The position numbers were made by a program, and so were the translations under genes. From a virus, in IMG/VR virus record IMGVR_UViG_3300042445_001604, positions 19,367-83,366 of that record: a stretch of DNA of 64,000 nucleotides. One strand, 5' to 3'. This document shows positions 50,835-59,058 of the stretch, one piece after another; the first letter of the stretch is position 1; each line of letters begins with the position of its first letter. The notes under the pieces are model-generated. The model did not search any database and was not told where the DNA came from. It worked only from the letters and a program-made list of their open reading frames with translations.

Positions 50835-52637
50835 TTACTGGGCGTTCACCCTCGAGAGTGCTCGGATGGCTGCTTGCCCAATCAGGTCGGTTGCCTTGGT
50901 CACGTCCATCTCCTCGACCACGACGAGTTCGGCGGAGGTTCCAGCGCAGATATGCTTGGCTCCAGTTCCGTAGTATCCGTAGTTCGCGCTCTCGGTCAGC
51001 CACACAACACCCACGCCGTTGTCGGTCATACGCTTGACCCACTCCTTGGCTTTCGGGGTTTCGTTGTCGGTGTAGATACCGTCAGACACGACGACCATAA
51101 GCCTCGCCCCTGAACCGCCAGTGAGGTTCATCGCTCCGTTCAGAGCGCTCGCCGCCTCGTTGAACTTCTCGGTTCCATCGGGTGCGGTGTAGACGGCTAC
51201 CTCGGAGAGGTGCTGGCCGGGCTTGAGCGTAGCGAACACACTCTCGCCGTAGTAGACCATCGCTGCTCGCCCTTGAATCCGTCGGACTGCCTCGGAGAGT
51301 ACCCACGCCGTGGAGGCCATCGGTTCCATCGCTCCGCTCATTGAGCCAGAGATATCCACCATGACACCGACCTTGAGTGTCGGGTCGTCCGTGTGCTTGC
51401 GGATGGTGCGACGCCACGGCTCAACGGTAGCGTGCACGCCATTCTCTTTCATGGCTCGGTTCTGAATCAGCGCTCGAGTGCGGAGGCGACCGGGAGGCGT
51501 GACTGCCGTACCGCGAATCTCAACGCGGTCACGGTACTTCGCTTTGTCGAGGAGGCCACCCAACTTCACAGCGGCGGTGCGCTCAGCGGAGTTCGGCGCT
51601 CGCCGTTCGCGGAGTTTCGAGGAGGTCTTGCCACCGACACCGGGTCCAGTCGTGGAGAACGTCTTGTCCGCGCTCGTCTTGTCGCGTGCCTCGGACTTGG
51701 CGCTCGCCGAACGTGCCTCGACCTGCTCCTTGTATTCCTCGGTGGTCTGCTGGTCGTCGAGTTCGTCTGACACCGCGATGGCAGTGTTGCCCTCGTCCTC
51801 TTTCATGGCGTCAATAATGCCCTGAACGATTTCGTCATAGCGTGAGCCTTTACCGCCCTCGCCCTCGCCCGAACCATCCTCGTCCTCGTCACCCTCTTGC
51901 TTGTGCTTGAGAATGAGAGCCTCCCACTGGCGAGCCAGTTCGTAGGCCTGCTCAGTTTCGTGTGAGGCGAGCAACTGGAACTGGAGCCAGACCTCGCGGA
52001 ACTCCTGAATGACGTCCTCGGAGAGAGCCTCAATGAGTGCCTCGCGATAGGTGCTCGCGTCTGCCTCGTCGAGTACGCCAGCGTCAACGCGAGCGAGAAT
52101 CAGACCCATCGACTGAGCGAGGAATCGAATCGTGGAGCCCTCGAAGTTCTCAGCCTGCACGTCACCAATCGCAATCCCGATGGCGGAGGCGCGGAGGAAG
52201 TTCTTGAAGTGTGGGAACGTGTCGACACCGAGGCGTTCGATACGACCCTCCTCGAGGAGGTGAAGTGCCTTGTACTCGTTCAGGGTCAGAGTGTCGAGTG
52301 CCTTTTGCAAATCCCACTTCGTGAACCGCGCGTGCATGGCCTCGTGGAAAATCGCGCCAGTGGCAATCGGGTATGAGAACTGGGTTCGGCGCTTGCGGAT
52401 ATCGCCGACCATCTCGGGCGTAGCCAGAGGGCCGAACGCAATCTTGGTATTGACTTCAACCTCGGCGCGGATGGGGTCGAACAGCGCTGCTACGCCTTGG
52501 TCCATCGAGGCACTGCTGTCCACGTAGGCAACAATGTCTGAGCGCCCTGCCCACTCGTTGGCGAGTTGTCCAGTCCATGCGCTCATGGGGAGCCACTCGG
52601 GCTCGTTGTTCCTTGAGAGTTCTGATGTTAAGTGCAT
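50835..52637 (-). CDS. VWA-domain protein with HExxH motif (CobT/CoxE-like)
   Basis: 600 residues. HEAMH at 98-102 with LLEEGRIE about 27 residues later gives a zinc metallopeptidase-like site. An acidic linker lies near 250-265. From about 422 a von Willebrand A domain has a MIDAS motif DISGS at 428-432. A MoxR-type ATPase lies directly downstream, the standard partner of VWA proteins in chaperone-like complexes. Similar pairs are known in large actinophages, often annotated CobT-like, with unknown role. Start at 52637 with AGGAGTAACACA; promoter TTGACA, 17, TACACT. Confidence 0.85.
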   Translation of the reverse strand: MHLTSELSRNNEPEWLPMSAWTGQLANEWAGRSDIVAYVDSSASMDQGVAALFDPIRAEVEVNTKIAFGPLATPEMVGDIRKRRTQFSYPIATGAIFHEAMHARFTKWDLQKALDTLTLNEYKALHLLEEGRIERLGVDTFPHFKNFLRASAIGIAIGDVQAENFEGSTIRFLAQSMGLILARVDAGVLDEADASTYREALIEALSEDVIQEFREVWLQFQLLASHETEQAYELARQWEALILKHKQEGDEDEDGSGEGEGGKGSRYDEIVQGIIDAMKEDEGNTAIAVSDELDDQQTTEEYKEQVEARSASAKSEARDKTSADKTFSTTGPGVGGKTSSKLRERRAPNSAERTAAVKLGGLLDKAKYRDRVEIRGTAVTPPGRLRTRALIQNRAMKENGVHATVEPWRRTIRKHTDDPTLKVGVMVDISGSMSGAMEPMASTAWVLSEAVRRIQGRAAMVYYGESVFATLKPGQHLSEVAVYTAPDGTEKFNEAASALNGAMNLTGGSGARLMVVVSDGIYTDNETPKAKEWVKRMTDNGVGVVWLTESANYGYYGTGAKHICAGTSAELVVVEEMDVTKATDLIGQAAIRALSRVNAQ

Positions 52638-52726
52638 TGTGTTACTCCTGTCGTTTGTCGTTTGTTGTCCTAATACAGAGTGTAGCACCCCTGCCAACCT
52701 GTGTCAAGTCAGCAGGGGTGCGTGTC

Positions 52727-53791
52727 TCAAATCTTGGCTGGGAGCACTGCCTCACCAAGAACGCGCTGGAGCACCTCGGCGACCAGCGGACGGTCCATCT
52801 CGGGAGCGGACGCCATCAGGTTCGCTACTGCGAAACTCGTGCCGAACGACTTCTCGAGGTCACGGAACGCGAGGAGTTCGCGGAACTGAGGAGCCCACAT
52901 GGCCTCACCAGTCACGACCTTTTTCGCGAGGTTCTGCGCTGCGGTGACAATCATCGCAGGCACACCCAACTTCTTGGCGAGCGCCCAGTCAGTTGTCATC
53001 TCGACCTGAATCCCGAAACGCGAGAGGAGTGCCTCGGAGAGGCGAACACCAGGTGCGTTGGGGTTGGTCGCGCCGACAACGTAGAATCCATCGACTGCCT
53101 TGACAACTCCGCGCTCGGGGTTCGCAGTGACTGCGTACTCCTTGCGACCATCCATCAGACCATAGACGATGGACATGACCTTGGGGTCAATCAGACCGAC
53201 CTCGTCAATGAGGAGAGGCTTACCCTCCATCGCTGCTTTGAGGAGAGGTCCATCCTCCCAACGGAATCCCGAGCCAGTGTCGACATAGGAGCCAACGAGG
53301 TCAGCGACCTCAGTGTCACCCGAACCGAGAATGGTGTAGAGGTCGTCACCGAACGCAGCCTCGACGAGTGCAGTCTTGCCACAGCCGGGTGCGCCATAGA
53401 ACAGTGAGTACTGTCCGAGGTCACGAGCCTTGCGGAGAACTGCAACGTCAGTGTGCTCACCCCAAGGGCGTGAGTAGTAAAGGTCGCCATTCGGGCGAGC
53501 GTACGAAGTTTCGCTCTCGCCGATAGTGACGGAAGTTGCAGTCATGGGCTTGCGCTCTTTCGTAGTTCCAGTCGAGCGACCACGAGCAGTGGTAGCCGAA
53601 GTGCGGAATGGGGCAAGGAACTCGCGAGCCTCCGAGGAGTACCCAGTTGCGAGAGCAGTGGTGAGAATGAGAGCAGTGTTGCGCTGACTTCCCTCCATAC
53701 CTATTGTAGCGTCAATCGAACTGTCCGAGAGGAGATTGAGGCCCTTTTCAGATATCGACATTGCCAGTTTGATGTTGTCGTAGTTTGTCAT
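52727..53791 (-). CDS. MoxR-type AAA+ ATPase
   Basis: 354 residues. Walker A GAPGCGKTALVEAAF at 133-147, Walker B LLIDE near 193-197, followed by sensor GATNPNAPG and an arginine-rich LSEALLSRFGIQ. Start at 53791, 15 bases after the 53806 gene, so they probably share a transcript. Works with the VWA protein, presumably remodelling a protein or inserting a cofactor; the target is unknown. Confidence 0.9.
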   Translation of the reverse strand: MTNYDNIKLAMSISEKGLNLLSDSSIDATIGMEGSQRNTALILTTALATGYSSEAREFLAPFRTSATTARGRSTGTTKERKPMTATSVTIGESETSYARPNGDLYYSRPWGEHTDVAVLRKARDLGQYSLFYGAPGCGKTALVEAAFGDDLYTILGSGDTEVADLVGSYVDTGSGFRWEDGPLLKAAMEGKPLLIDEVGLIDPKVMSIVYGLMDGRKEYAVTANPERGVVKAVDGFYVVGATNPNAPGVRLSEALLSRFGIQVEMTTDWALAKKLGVPAMIVTAAQNLAKKVVTGEAMWAPQFRELLAFRDLEKSFGTSFAVANLMASAPEMDRPLVAEVLQRVLGEAVLPAKI

Positions 53792-53805
53792 TGTGGTGTC
53801 CTTTC

Positions 53806-54333
53806 TCAGATACCGATTGATTTGTAAGTTCCAGCGGAGGCAGGAACAGTGGTGACTGCAGGTGCAGGCCATTCGTATGCGTGCTCAGGGTAGCCAGCCT
53901 CAAGGCGTGCTCGCTGAATTCGGCGGAGGAGTGCTTGAGGTGCCTTGCCAGCGAATGCCTCGATGGCGTCTGCCTCAGTGAGGTCCGCGAGGACCAGAGG
54001 AACTGCTCGGACGTTATTGCTTGCAACCGCGTCCTCGAAGTGCTTGAGGAGCGCGAAGTAGCCCATTGCCTTGGAGGCCATGTCCATCACACCATTGATG
54101 GTGGTGACGTCCACGTCCGCAGGGGTGTGAGGTCCGCGATAGATACGCCACTGCTTACGAGGCGAGTGGTTTGCAATCCATCGCTGAACGAGAAGTGGTC
54201 GTGACCACTCGTCGGCGACCTTGATAGCAGGAATGAGAATCTGCTGTTTGGTCCACGCGTTGTCCTTGTACTCGAGGAGCACTGCAGTTGCGAGCGCCTC
54301 CCGAGCCTTGGCGATTTCGGATGGGTGTGTCAT
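53806..54333 (-). CDS. Hypothetical protein, 175 aa, MoxR operon
   Basis: Helical, Ala-rich, with QWRIYRGPHTPADVDVTTIN in the middle. First gene of the MoxR transcript (promoter TTGCAT, 17, TACCTT; GAAAGGAAACAAC leader). Possible regulator or substrate adaptor of the ATPase, by position only. Confidence 0.65.
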   Translation of the reverse strand: MTHPSEIAKAREALATAVLLEYKDNAWTKQQILIPAIKVADEWSRPLLVQRWIANHSPRKQWRIYRGPHTPADVDVTTINGVMDMASKAMGYFALLKHFEDAVASNNVRAVPLVLADLTEADAIEAFAGKAPQALLRRIQRARLEAGYPEHAYEWPAPAVTTVPASAGTYKSIGI

Positions 54334-54429
54334 GTTGTTTCCTTTCGTTGTTTGTCGTTGGTGTTGCTTGTAAATAAAAGGTAGCACAGAACTTTCGATA
54401 ATGCAAATCCATATGGGAAGTCGGCGTGT

Positions 54430-54648
54430 CTATCTTTCCTTGAAGTTCAAGAGCGGTGTGATGCAGAGTCCACATACATGCTGAAGTTCATCTGCCTCAT
54501 TCAGGATAGTAGCGTACGGATAATATAATGTCAAGTTGCATGTGGCGCATCGGTCTTCAAGGACATCGGGCTGTTCGAGTCCACCGTTCATATACATCTG
54601 ACGCTCGTGAGGTTCACGAACGTAGAAGAGTTCAAAAGTTTCTATCAT
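54430..54648 (-). CDS. Small zinc-ribbon protein, 72 aa
   Basis: CATCNLTLYY and CGLCITPL give a CxxC-x-CxxC ribbon. No ribosome site; TAAGTT ends six bases before ATG 54648, so it may be leaderless with a weak -35. Confidence 0.7.
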   Translation of the reverse strand: MIETFELFYVREPHERQMYMNGGLEQPDVLEDRCATCNLTLYYPYATILNEADELQHVCGLCITPLLNFKER

Positions 54649-54665
54649 ACGTAGAACTTACCATA

Positions 54666-54698
54666 TAAAAAGAAAGGGACCCCCGTTGAGAGGGTCCC
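54666..54698 (-). terminator. Intrinsic terminator of 54713 gene
   Basis: GGGACCC / GGGTCCC arms followed by TTTCTTTTT on the minus strand. Confidence 0.8.
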
Positions 54699-54712
54699 GT
54701 TCTTGTGCTCGG

Positions 54713-54964
54713 TTAGATGAGGTCGTTGTACGTCTTCGTCAAGTGGAAGTGCGAGGGGTCGACATCGCATCGGTAGATGCGGATGTACTTCGTACTCAGT
54801 TGTCCCACCAGACTCTTCCGTGCTGCGGACTCGGAAAGGAACAGGGCTTTACCCGTTCCCTCGCATCTCGGGTTTGCACCCGGTGATGACTTCTCCAACC
54901 ACGCACCAGCAGGAAGGGCAGGCCCGCGCTTACGACCGTGACGACGTTTCTTATTACTTGGCAT
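54713..54964 (-). CDS. Small basic protein, 83 aa
   Basis: Lys/Arg-rich N-terminus (NKKRRHGRKRG). The C-terminal IYRCDVDPSHFHLT with a preceding Cys may form a C-C-H-H zinc site. Overlaps the 54954 gene by a coupled start. Confidence 0.65.
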   Translation of the reverse strand: MPSNKKRRHGRKRGPALPAGAWLEKSSPGANPRCEGTGKALFLSESAARKSLVGQLSTKYIRIYRCDVDPSHFHLTKTYNDLI

Positions 54965-55421
54965 CGCTCGCCGTTGCCCTTCGTCGAGCGTAACGCTTCA
55001 CGTTATCAACCAACTCGTCTTGTGACTTCAGAGCCTTGCCCTCTTCGTACTTTGTTACGTAGTCTTCAGGTGTTGATGCGGTGTAGAGCCCAAGAAGGGT
55101 TTCGTCCCTCTTTGCTCGCCGTCGGTCTGCCATGCGAATCTTTCCCTCAAGAGTTTTGATTTCCTTCTCAAGGTCGCGAGTCCCCATCGTAAGTCTAAGA
55201 ATCTCGCGGTTCAGATTGCTGTTGGCACCCTTCATCATTTCGTAATCGATGAGGTACTGCTCGTCGACCCTCGGTTTGAGCGGGGGTTGTCCAAAGGGGT
55301 TGGCAAGTGCCCACTGTCCCCCGCCTCGTTTGTGTCCGAGGTAGTAGGCCAGCGTGTGCGATGAGACAAAGAGTCCCACCACGGTGAAGATGATTCCAGT
55401 CCATCCAACTATTTCTACCAT
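54954..55421 (-). CDS. Membrane-anchored coiled-coil protein (spanin/lysis-type candidate)
   Basis: 155 residues. One N-terminal membrane helix (IIFTVVGLFVSSHTLAYYLG), then a Pro-rich link and a coiled coil (NLNREILRLTMGTRDLEKEI). The layout resembles Rz-type or holin-associated proteins, and it lies beside the CHAP-like lysin. Promoter TTGACA, 17, TATCGT. A role in lysis is inferred. Confidence 0.6.
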   Translation of the reverse strand: MVEIVGWTGIIFTVVGLFVSSHTLAYYLGHKRGGGQWALANPFGQPPLKPRVDEQYLIDYEMMKGANSNLNREILRLTMGTRDLEKEIKTLEGKIRMADRRRAKRDETLLGLYTASTPEDYVTKYEEGKALKSQDELVDNVKRYARRRATASDAK

Positions 55422-55469
55422 GTCAGCGTCCTTTCGTTTTGTGTTGACGGGGACACGATAGCACGCCGT

Positions 55470-56225
55470 TTAGCGGATGTCAAATAGTTGGTCTAATGAC
55501 GGTGAGTCGGGCTGGCCCGTTGCTTGGGGACCGTAACCGATGTGCCGCTGCCACTTCGCATATGCGCTTCGAGTGTGAGCATCAAAAACTCCCCTTCGAG
55601 CATCACGAAGGCCAACCTTTATTGAAAGTTGAATTTGAATCTCGGCTACTTCACTGAACGATTGGTTAGTAAGAGATGCGTTGACTTTGGCGATGTACTC
55701 AGATGCACGGTCAGGAGTATATGTGAAGTTGAGTTTCATGTCGGTGCTGCGTGCTTTGTGCGCTGGACGGGCGAAGGCAAGAACATCCGTTATATAACGA
55801 ACACGCTCATAGACTCCGTCTTTATCGCGGGAACCACGAGGCAGGCCAGAGTCGGTTTGCGCTTCGACCGCTTTGAAGGAACGGTTCAACTTCCAATTTG
55901 TTGTGTCGGTGATGAGCCCAACATGTGGTTGTCCCAGTGTGTCCTCGGTTGGGAATGCGTAGAAGACGACATCCCCCTTCTTCGGTTTGCGGAAGAGTCG
56001 GTTGCGTTGTACGAAGTACGAAAGTGCGGAAGGCGTATATGCGAAGGAGGGGACATCAAGGCTCGCCGTTGAATCGAGGAAGACGACGTCGAGGAAGGAA
56101 CCAGCCCATGTCTGGTTTGGCAGGCCGACTCGGTTACCGTAGACGGAGTTACGGTTGGACTGCGCGACGTACCCGATGTGACGGCTCGCCGTCTCAACGG
56201 TTAGGTGTCGGTCGCGTTTAGTCAT
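55470..56225 (-). CDS. CHAP-like cell-wall protein with peptidoglycan-binding C-terminus
   Basis: 251 residues. Residues 1-140 follow the CHAP/NlpC layout: QTWAGSFLDVVF at 38-49, GDVVFYAFP at 84-92, and HVGLITD at 101-107. The usual nucleophile Cys after Trp40 is Ala, so catalysis by the normal mechanism is doubtful. Residues 180-245 look like a peptidoglycan-binding repeat (IQIQLSIKVGLRDARRGVFD). Endolysin or a binding remnant. It forms a lysis-like block with 54954 and 57571. Confidence 0.65.
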   Translation of the reverse strand: MTKRDRHLTVETASRHIGYVAQSNRNSVYGNRVGLPNQTWAGSFLDVVFLDSTASLDVPSFAYTPSALSYFVQRNRLFRKPKKGDVVFYAFPTEDTLGQPHVGLITDTTNWKLNRSFKAVEAQTDSGLPRGSRDKDGVYERVRYITDVLAFARPAHKARSTDMKLNFTYTPDRASEYIAKVNASLTNQSFSEVAEIQIQLSIKVGLRDARRGVFDAHTRSAYAKWQRHIGYGPQATGQPDSPSLDQLFDIR

Positions 56226-56409
56226 GGGAGTTCTTAATCATAATGCGAAGTGACATCAGAATATGTTCGGCTTGGAAGGCGATGCGTGTTGACTCGGTTA
56301 GTTGTTCACGGTTCTGTGAGTTTGTTATAGCACGTTGGCACGCCGTTAGATGCTCGTGGGCCAAGAGCACGATGTCGTGGATGTTGAGGTTGGTATCTAA
56401 GTTGTTCAT
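56218..56409 (-). CDS. Small helical protein, 63 aa
   Basis: All-helix pattern (IVLLAHEHLTACQRAITNSQ). Overlaps both neighbours by coupled ATGA junctions. Not recognised. Confidence 0.65.
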   Translation of the reverse strand: MNNLDTNLNIHDIVLLAHEHLTACQRAITNSQNREQLTESTRIAFQAEHILMSLRIMIKNSHD

Positions 56410-57317
56410 GGACGGTCATCTTCCTGTACGACTTCCGCCGCAACTATGTTCGAATCCTCGGGGGAAGGCTCGCCGTCTTCGTCGTCCTCTACCCTCGCCG
56501 TTGTCTCGAGAATCTCAAGAGAACGAGCACCCTCGGCTAGTTTACGTAGACGGTCTGCAATGAGGATGGCTGCGGAGGCAGGGTCAGCGGTTAGGTTCGC
56601 ATCAATTTCAAAACCAGCACGCACGCCTGCACGGTCTAAGATTTCGGTGGCTGCTTTCAGACGGACCTGCTCGGAGTCAGCAGAGTCGAGAAGATACTCT
56701 ATAACATCGGCTGCGGTTACCGCTGCTTGCTGAATACGGTCGCGAGCCCGTTGAACAGACACGCCCGCAGCCATGTTCCTCGTACCGAGGTGGATACGAC
56801 ACAGGCCCGCATCGGTTGTACGGCCCGCTGACCACAGAAGGCAACGGTTACCGTCAGCCTTCACAGCGGTACAACGGCTGGGAGGGTTTTCAATCTTCGG
56901 TTTGGGATTGGTCTGAGGGTTATCTTGATACTTGACAAACTTACGAGTGGAGGCCAGCACCCACGCAGGTACGAGGTTGTCGGCTTCCTTCTCGGCAACC
57001 AAGTCCCAACCACTGAGGTAGTCGGAGTTGAAGTTCTTGGGGTCAACCAAGATAGGGGCACGGTCAAGGGCAGCCTGTTCGGCACGAGCGGACTGCATCT
57101 CCGAAGAGATAACTTCTATATTGCTAGAGAGGCTACCGTCGGAGTTGTAGACCTGACGCCACGCCATCTTGTGCTTCCGAAGAATCTTACGGTTCTCCGC
57201 AGTATCGAGACAGACGCCACGGTCAACTTCTTCGATATCAAAAGTTGATAGGTCGGGACGCAAGTTTATCGGCGTATCGACTTCGGGTAGGTCTGGCTGT
57301 TCGTCTATGTTAGACAT
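56406..57317 (-). CDS. Possible terminase small subunit / DNA-binding protein
   Basis: 303 residues. A GcrA-like Cys motif near 148-180 (RCTAVKADGNRCLLW then GLCRIHL). The C-terminal helical part RDRIQQAAVTAADVIEYLLD and RLKAATEILDRAGVRAG resembles small terminase proteins that recognise phage DNA. It is 24 kb from terL, so the role is uncertain. An alternative is a general DNA-binding regulator. Confidence 0.55.
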   Translation of the reverse strand: MSNIDEQPDLPEVDTPINLRPDLSTFDIEEVDRGVCLDTAENRKILRKHKMAWRQVYNSDGSLSSNIEVISSEMQSARAEQAALDRAPILVDPKNFNSDYLSGWDLVAEKEADNLVPAWVLASTRKFVKYQDNPQTNPKPKIENPPSRCTAVKADGNRCLLWSAGRTTDAGLCRIHLGTRNMAAGVSVQRARDRIQQAAVTAADVIEYLLDSADSEQVRLKAATEILDRAGVRAGFEIDANLTADPASAAILIADRLRKLAEGARSLEILETTARVEDDEDGEPSPEDSNIVAAEVVQEDDRP

Positions 57318-57323
57318 TGTTTG

Positions 57324-57392
57324 TTAGAACTTCCAATCGGGGCTGAAAAGTTTTTTTGCGCCTGGTGAACGACCGGGCAGGCTTTTTGCCAT
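57324..57392 (-). CDS. Possible leader peptide, 22 aa
   Basis: Very basic 22-residue ORF (MAKSLPGRSPGAKKLFSPDW) ending six bases before the 56406 gene. No ribosome site; a TATCAT -10 lies close upstream, giving a very short leader. Confidence 0.4.
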   Translation of the reverse strand: MAKSLPGRSPGAKKLFSPDWKF

Positions 57393-57473
57393 GTTTATAT
57401 AAGACTGATGATAGCACGTAATTACCAACATACGACAAAACCCCATCCGAAGATGGGGCTTGTCGGTTAGCGA

Positions 57474-57578
57474 CTAGGGCGCTATTGGTACGTAGATACT
57501 GCCAATCCAGCCGAGCAGTGCCCAGAATCCGCAGTACAGCAAAATTGCTACGGTTATGCCTTCGAGTATCTTATCCAT
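57474..57578 (-). CDS. Single-pass membrane microprotein, 34 aa
   Basis: One long hydrophobic helix (ITVAILLYCGFWALLGWIGS). ATG overlaps the end of the M23 peptidase gene by eight bases. Could be a holin-like or accessory membrane peptide. Confidence 0.6.
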   Translation of the reverse strand: MDKILEGITVAILLYCGFWALLGWIGSIYVPIAP

Positions 57579-58188
57579 CGAATCTCTTGACCTTGTTTGC
57601 TTTGAGCCACTTCTCGGGGTCAATGGCGTAGCCGTCGACGTATACCCCGAAGTGGAGGTGGTAGGCGGTTGTCGTGCCCGTTAGTCCGACCTTGCCAATC
57701 TTCTGCCCCGGTATTACGCTGTCTCCGACCTTGACGGTTTGAGAGCCTCGAATGAGGTGAGCATAGACGGTTTGAATTCCGCCCAAGTCGGGGTGACTAA
57801 TTAGCACGATGGAGCCGAGGCCACCACCATTGTCTGCTACTTCAATAACCGTTCCGTTGAATACGGCGCGGACGGTTGAACCCTTGGGCTGGAGGAAGTC
57901 AATACCTTGGTGGTTTGTCGAACATGCGTTACACGCCTTTGCTCGGTAACCAAAGTCTGACGACATTGTTTCAAATCCTGCGTCGACTGGATAGACAATC
58001 CACGTTGGTGCAAATTCTTCTTTCACAATCGGTTCTTGCCTAACGTCTTTTGCTGTCACTCTTTGAACTTGGTCCATCTCTTCAAGCATCTCCGCGTTTG
58101 CGGGTGTCGCCATCAATAGGGTTTGTAGTGTTATGAAACTCATCGCCACTACCGCGCTGTAAATTCGCTTTCTCGCACGTGCATTCAC
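57571..58188 (-). CDS. M23 (LytM-type) endopeptidase
   Basis: 205 residues from GTG 58188 (GAAAGG nine bases upstream); an earlier GTG at 58224 is possible. N-terminal hydrophobic export segment (SAVVAMSFITLQTLLMATPA) ending at a signal-peptidase-like ANA. Zinc motifs are complete: NHQGIDF and YHLHFG. Cleaves peptidoglycan cross-bridges. Export suggests a lysis or host-wall role rather than tail tip. Confidence 0.85.
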   Translation of the reverse strand: MNARARKRIYSAVVAMSFITLQTLLMATPANAEMLEEMDQVQRVTAKDVRQEPIVKEEFAPTWIVYPVDAGFETMSSDFGYRAKACNACSTNHQGIDFLQPKGSTVRAVFNGTVIEVADNGGGLGSIVLISHPDLGGIQTVYAHLIRGSQTVKVGDSVIPGQKIGKVGLTGTTTAYHLHFGVYVDGYAIDPEKWLKANKVKRFDG

Positions 58189-58363
58189 ACTGATACACCT
58201 TTCCGTTGTCCGCAGAGAGGTCACCTCGACAAGTCAAATGATAGCCAGTCATACACCAGCCACACAAATAAGTATTTACGTTTGCCGAGATAGCCTTCCC
58301 GCTATCCGTTTCCGTTGGAGTGACTTCAGTTGAAGTCGTCGTCTTTTGCTTCTGCGTTGTCAT
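58082..58363 (-). CDS. Zinc-binding protein, 93 aa
   Basis: CGWCMTGYHLTCRG then CECTC: a compact metal cluster. Overlaps the M23 gene by about 100 bases in another frame. Thr-rich N-terminus. Confidence 0.65.
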   Translation of the reverse strand: MTTQKQKTTTSTEVTPTETDSGKAISANVNTYLCGWCMTGYHLTCRGDLSADNGKVYQCECTCEKANLQRGSGDEFHNTTNPIDGDTRKRGDA

Positions 58364-58700
58364 TTGACCCGTCTTCTTTTGAGTGCATGGACTTTGCCAT
58401 CCACTGGTCTAGGGCATCTCCCAACTCCTTGAAAGTAAGTTGTTCGATTTCATCAATCTTGCGCGGGTCCATCTGGGCAAGTTTGAAAAGTTTTAGAGTC
58501 TTGAACATTTGTGCAGGACCCTCTGTTGCGAATACCGATACTACACGGGAGCCCGGCATGTCCTTGATGGATACTACTGTGCCTGAAAAGGCTTTCGTAT
58601 CAATCTCCACGAACTGCATCGCATCCTCCGCATATAACTCGGTTGTGTCCGTAGTCGGACTCGAGGGAGTCTTTTCCCCCTCTTGCTTGCGTTCTACCAC
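58326..58700 (-). CDS. Hypothetical protein, 124 aa, GTG start
   Basis: C-terminal helical part (FKELGDALDQWMAKSM) and acidic tail. GTG 58700 follows GAAAGGA; ATG 58718 is an alternative. Its promoter (TTGACA, 17, TATTCT) lies inside the 58600 gene. Possibly tail- or assembly-related, but nothing is diagnostic. Confidence 0.65.
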   Translation of the reverse strand: MVERKQEGEKTPSSPTTDTTELYAEDAMQFVEIDTKAFSGTVVSIKDMPGSRVVSVFATEGPAQMFKTLKLFKLAQMDPRKIDEIEQLTFKELGDALDQWMAKSMHSKEDGSNDNAEAKDDDFN

Positions 58701-59058
58701 TATACATCCTTTCGTCATTATCTAGGGCTACAGAATATACCCGCCCTGATACCTTGTCAAGTTGAGCACCGCACAACTCGCATTCATCTATCAATAATAC
58801 CACTTTTGCCCCAGATTCTAGGGCTTTTTGGCATGCTCCCTCGAGTGCGTGGGGATAGTCGGCACCTCTTGAAGTCCACTTAAAATACTGGAATTTGTCT
58901 GTCCAAACAACTGCTCTGGCTTCTCCTCCTGCACACTTACAGGGGTACTTTTTGACCGTTGTGAAGTCGATACACCGTGAGTATTCTGTGCCAATCAACT
59001 CGTGTTTGCCTAGTGAGTGCCCGCACGCACAGATTTCGTTGTTTGAACCTTTAGCCAC
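58600..59058 (-). CDS. Zinc-cluster protein, 152 aa, paralogue of 59051
   Basis: N-terminal CACGHSLGKHE with a later CKC, and C-terminal CELCG and CGGC. The same two-cluster design as the upstream neighbour. Start coupled to it. Confidence 0.7.
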   Translation of the reverse strand: MAKGSNNEICACGHSLGKHELIGTEYSRCIDFTTVKKYPCKCAGGEARAVVWTDKFQYFKWTSRGADYPHALEGACQKALESGAKVVLLIDECELCGAQLDKVSGRVYSVALDNDERMYSGRTQARGGKDSLESDYGHNRVICGGCDAVRGD

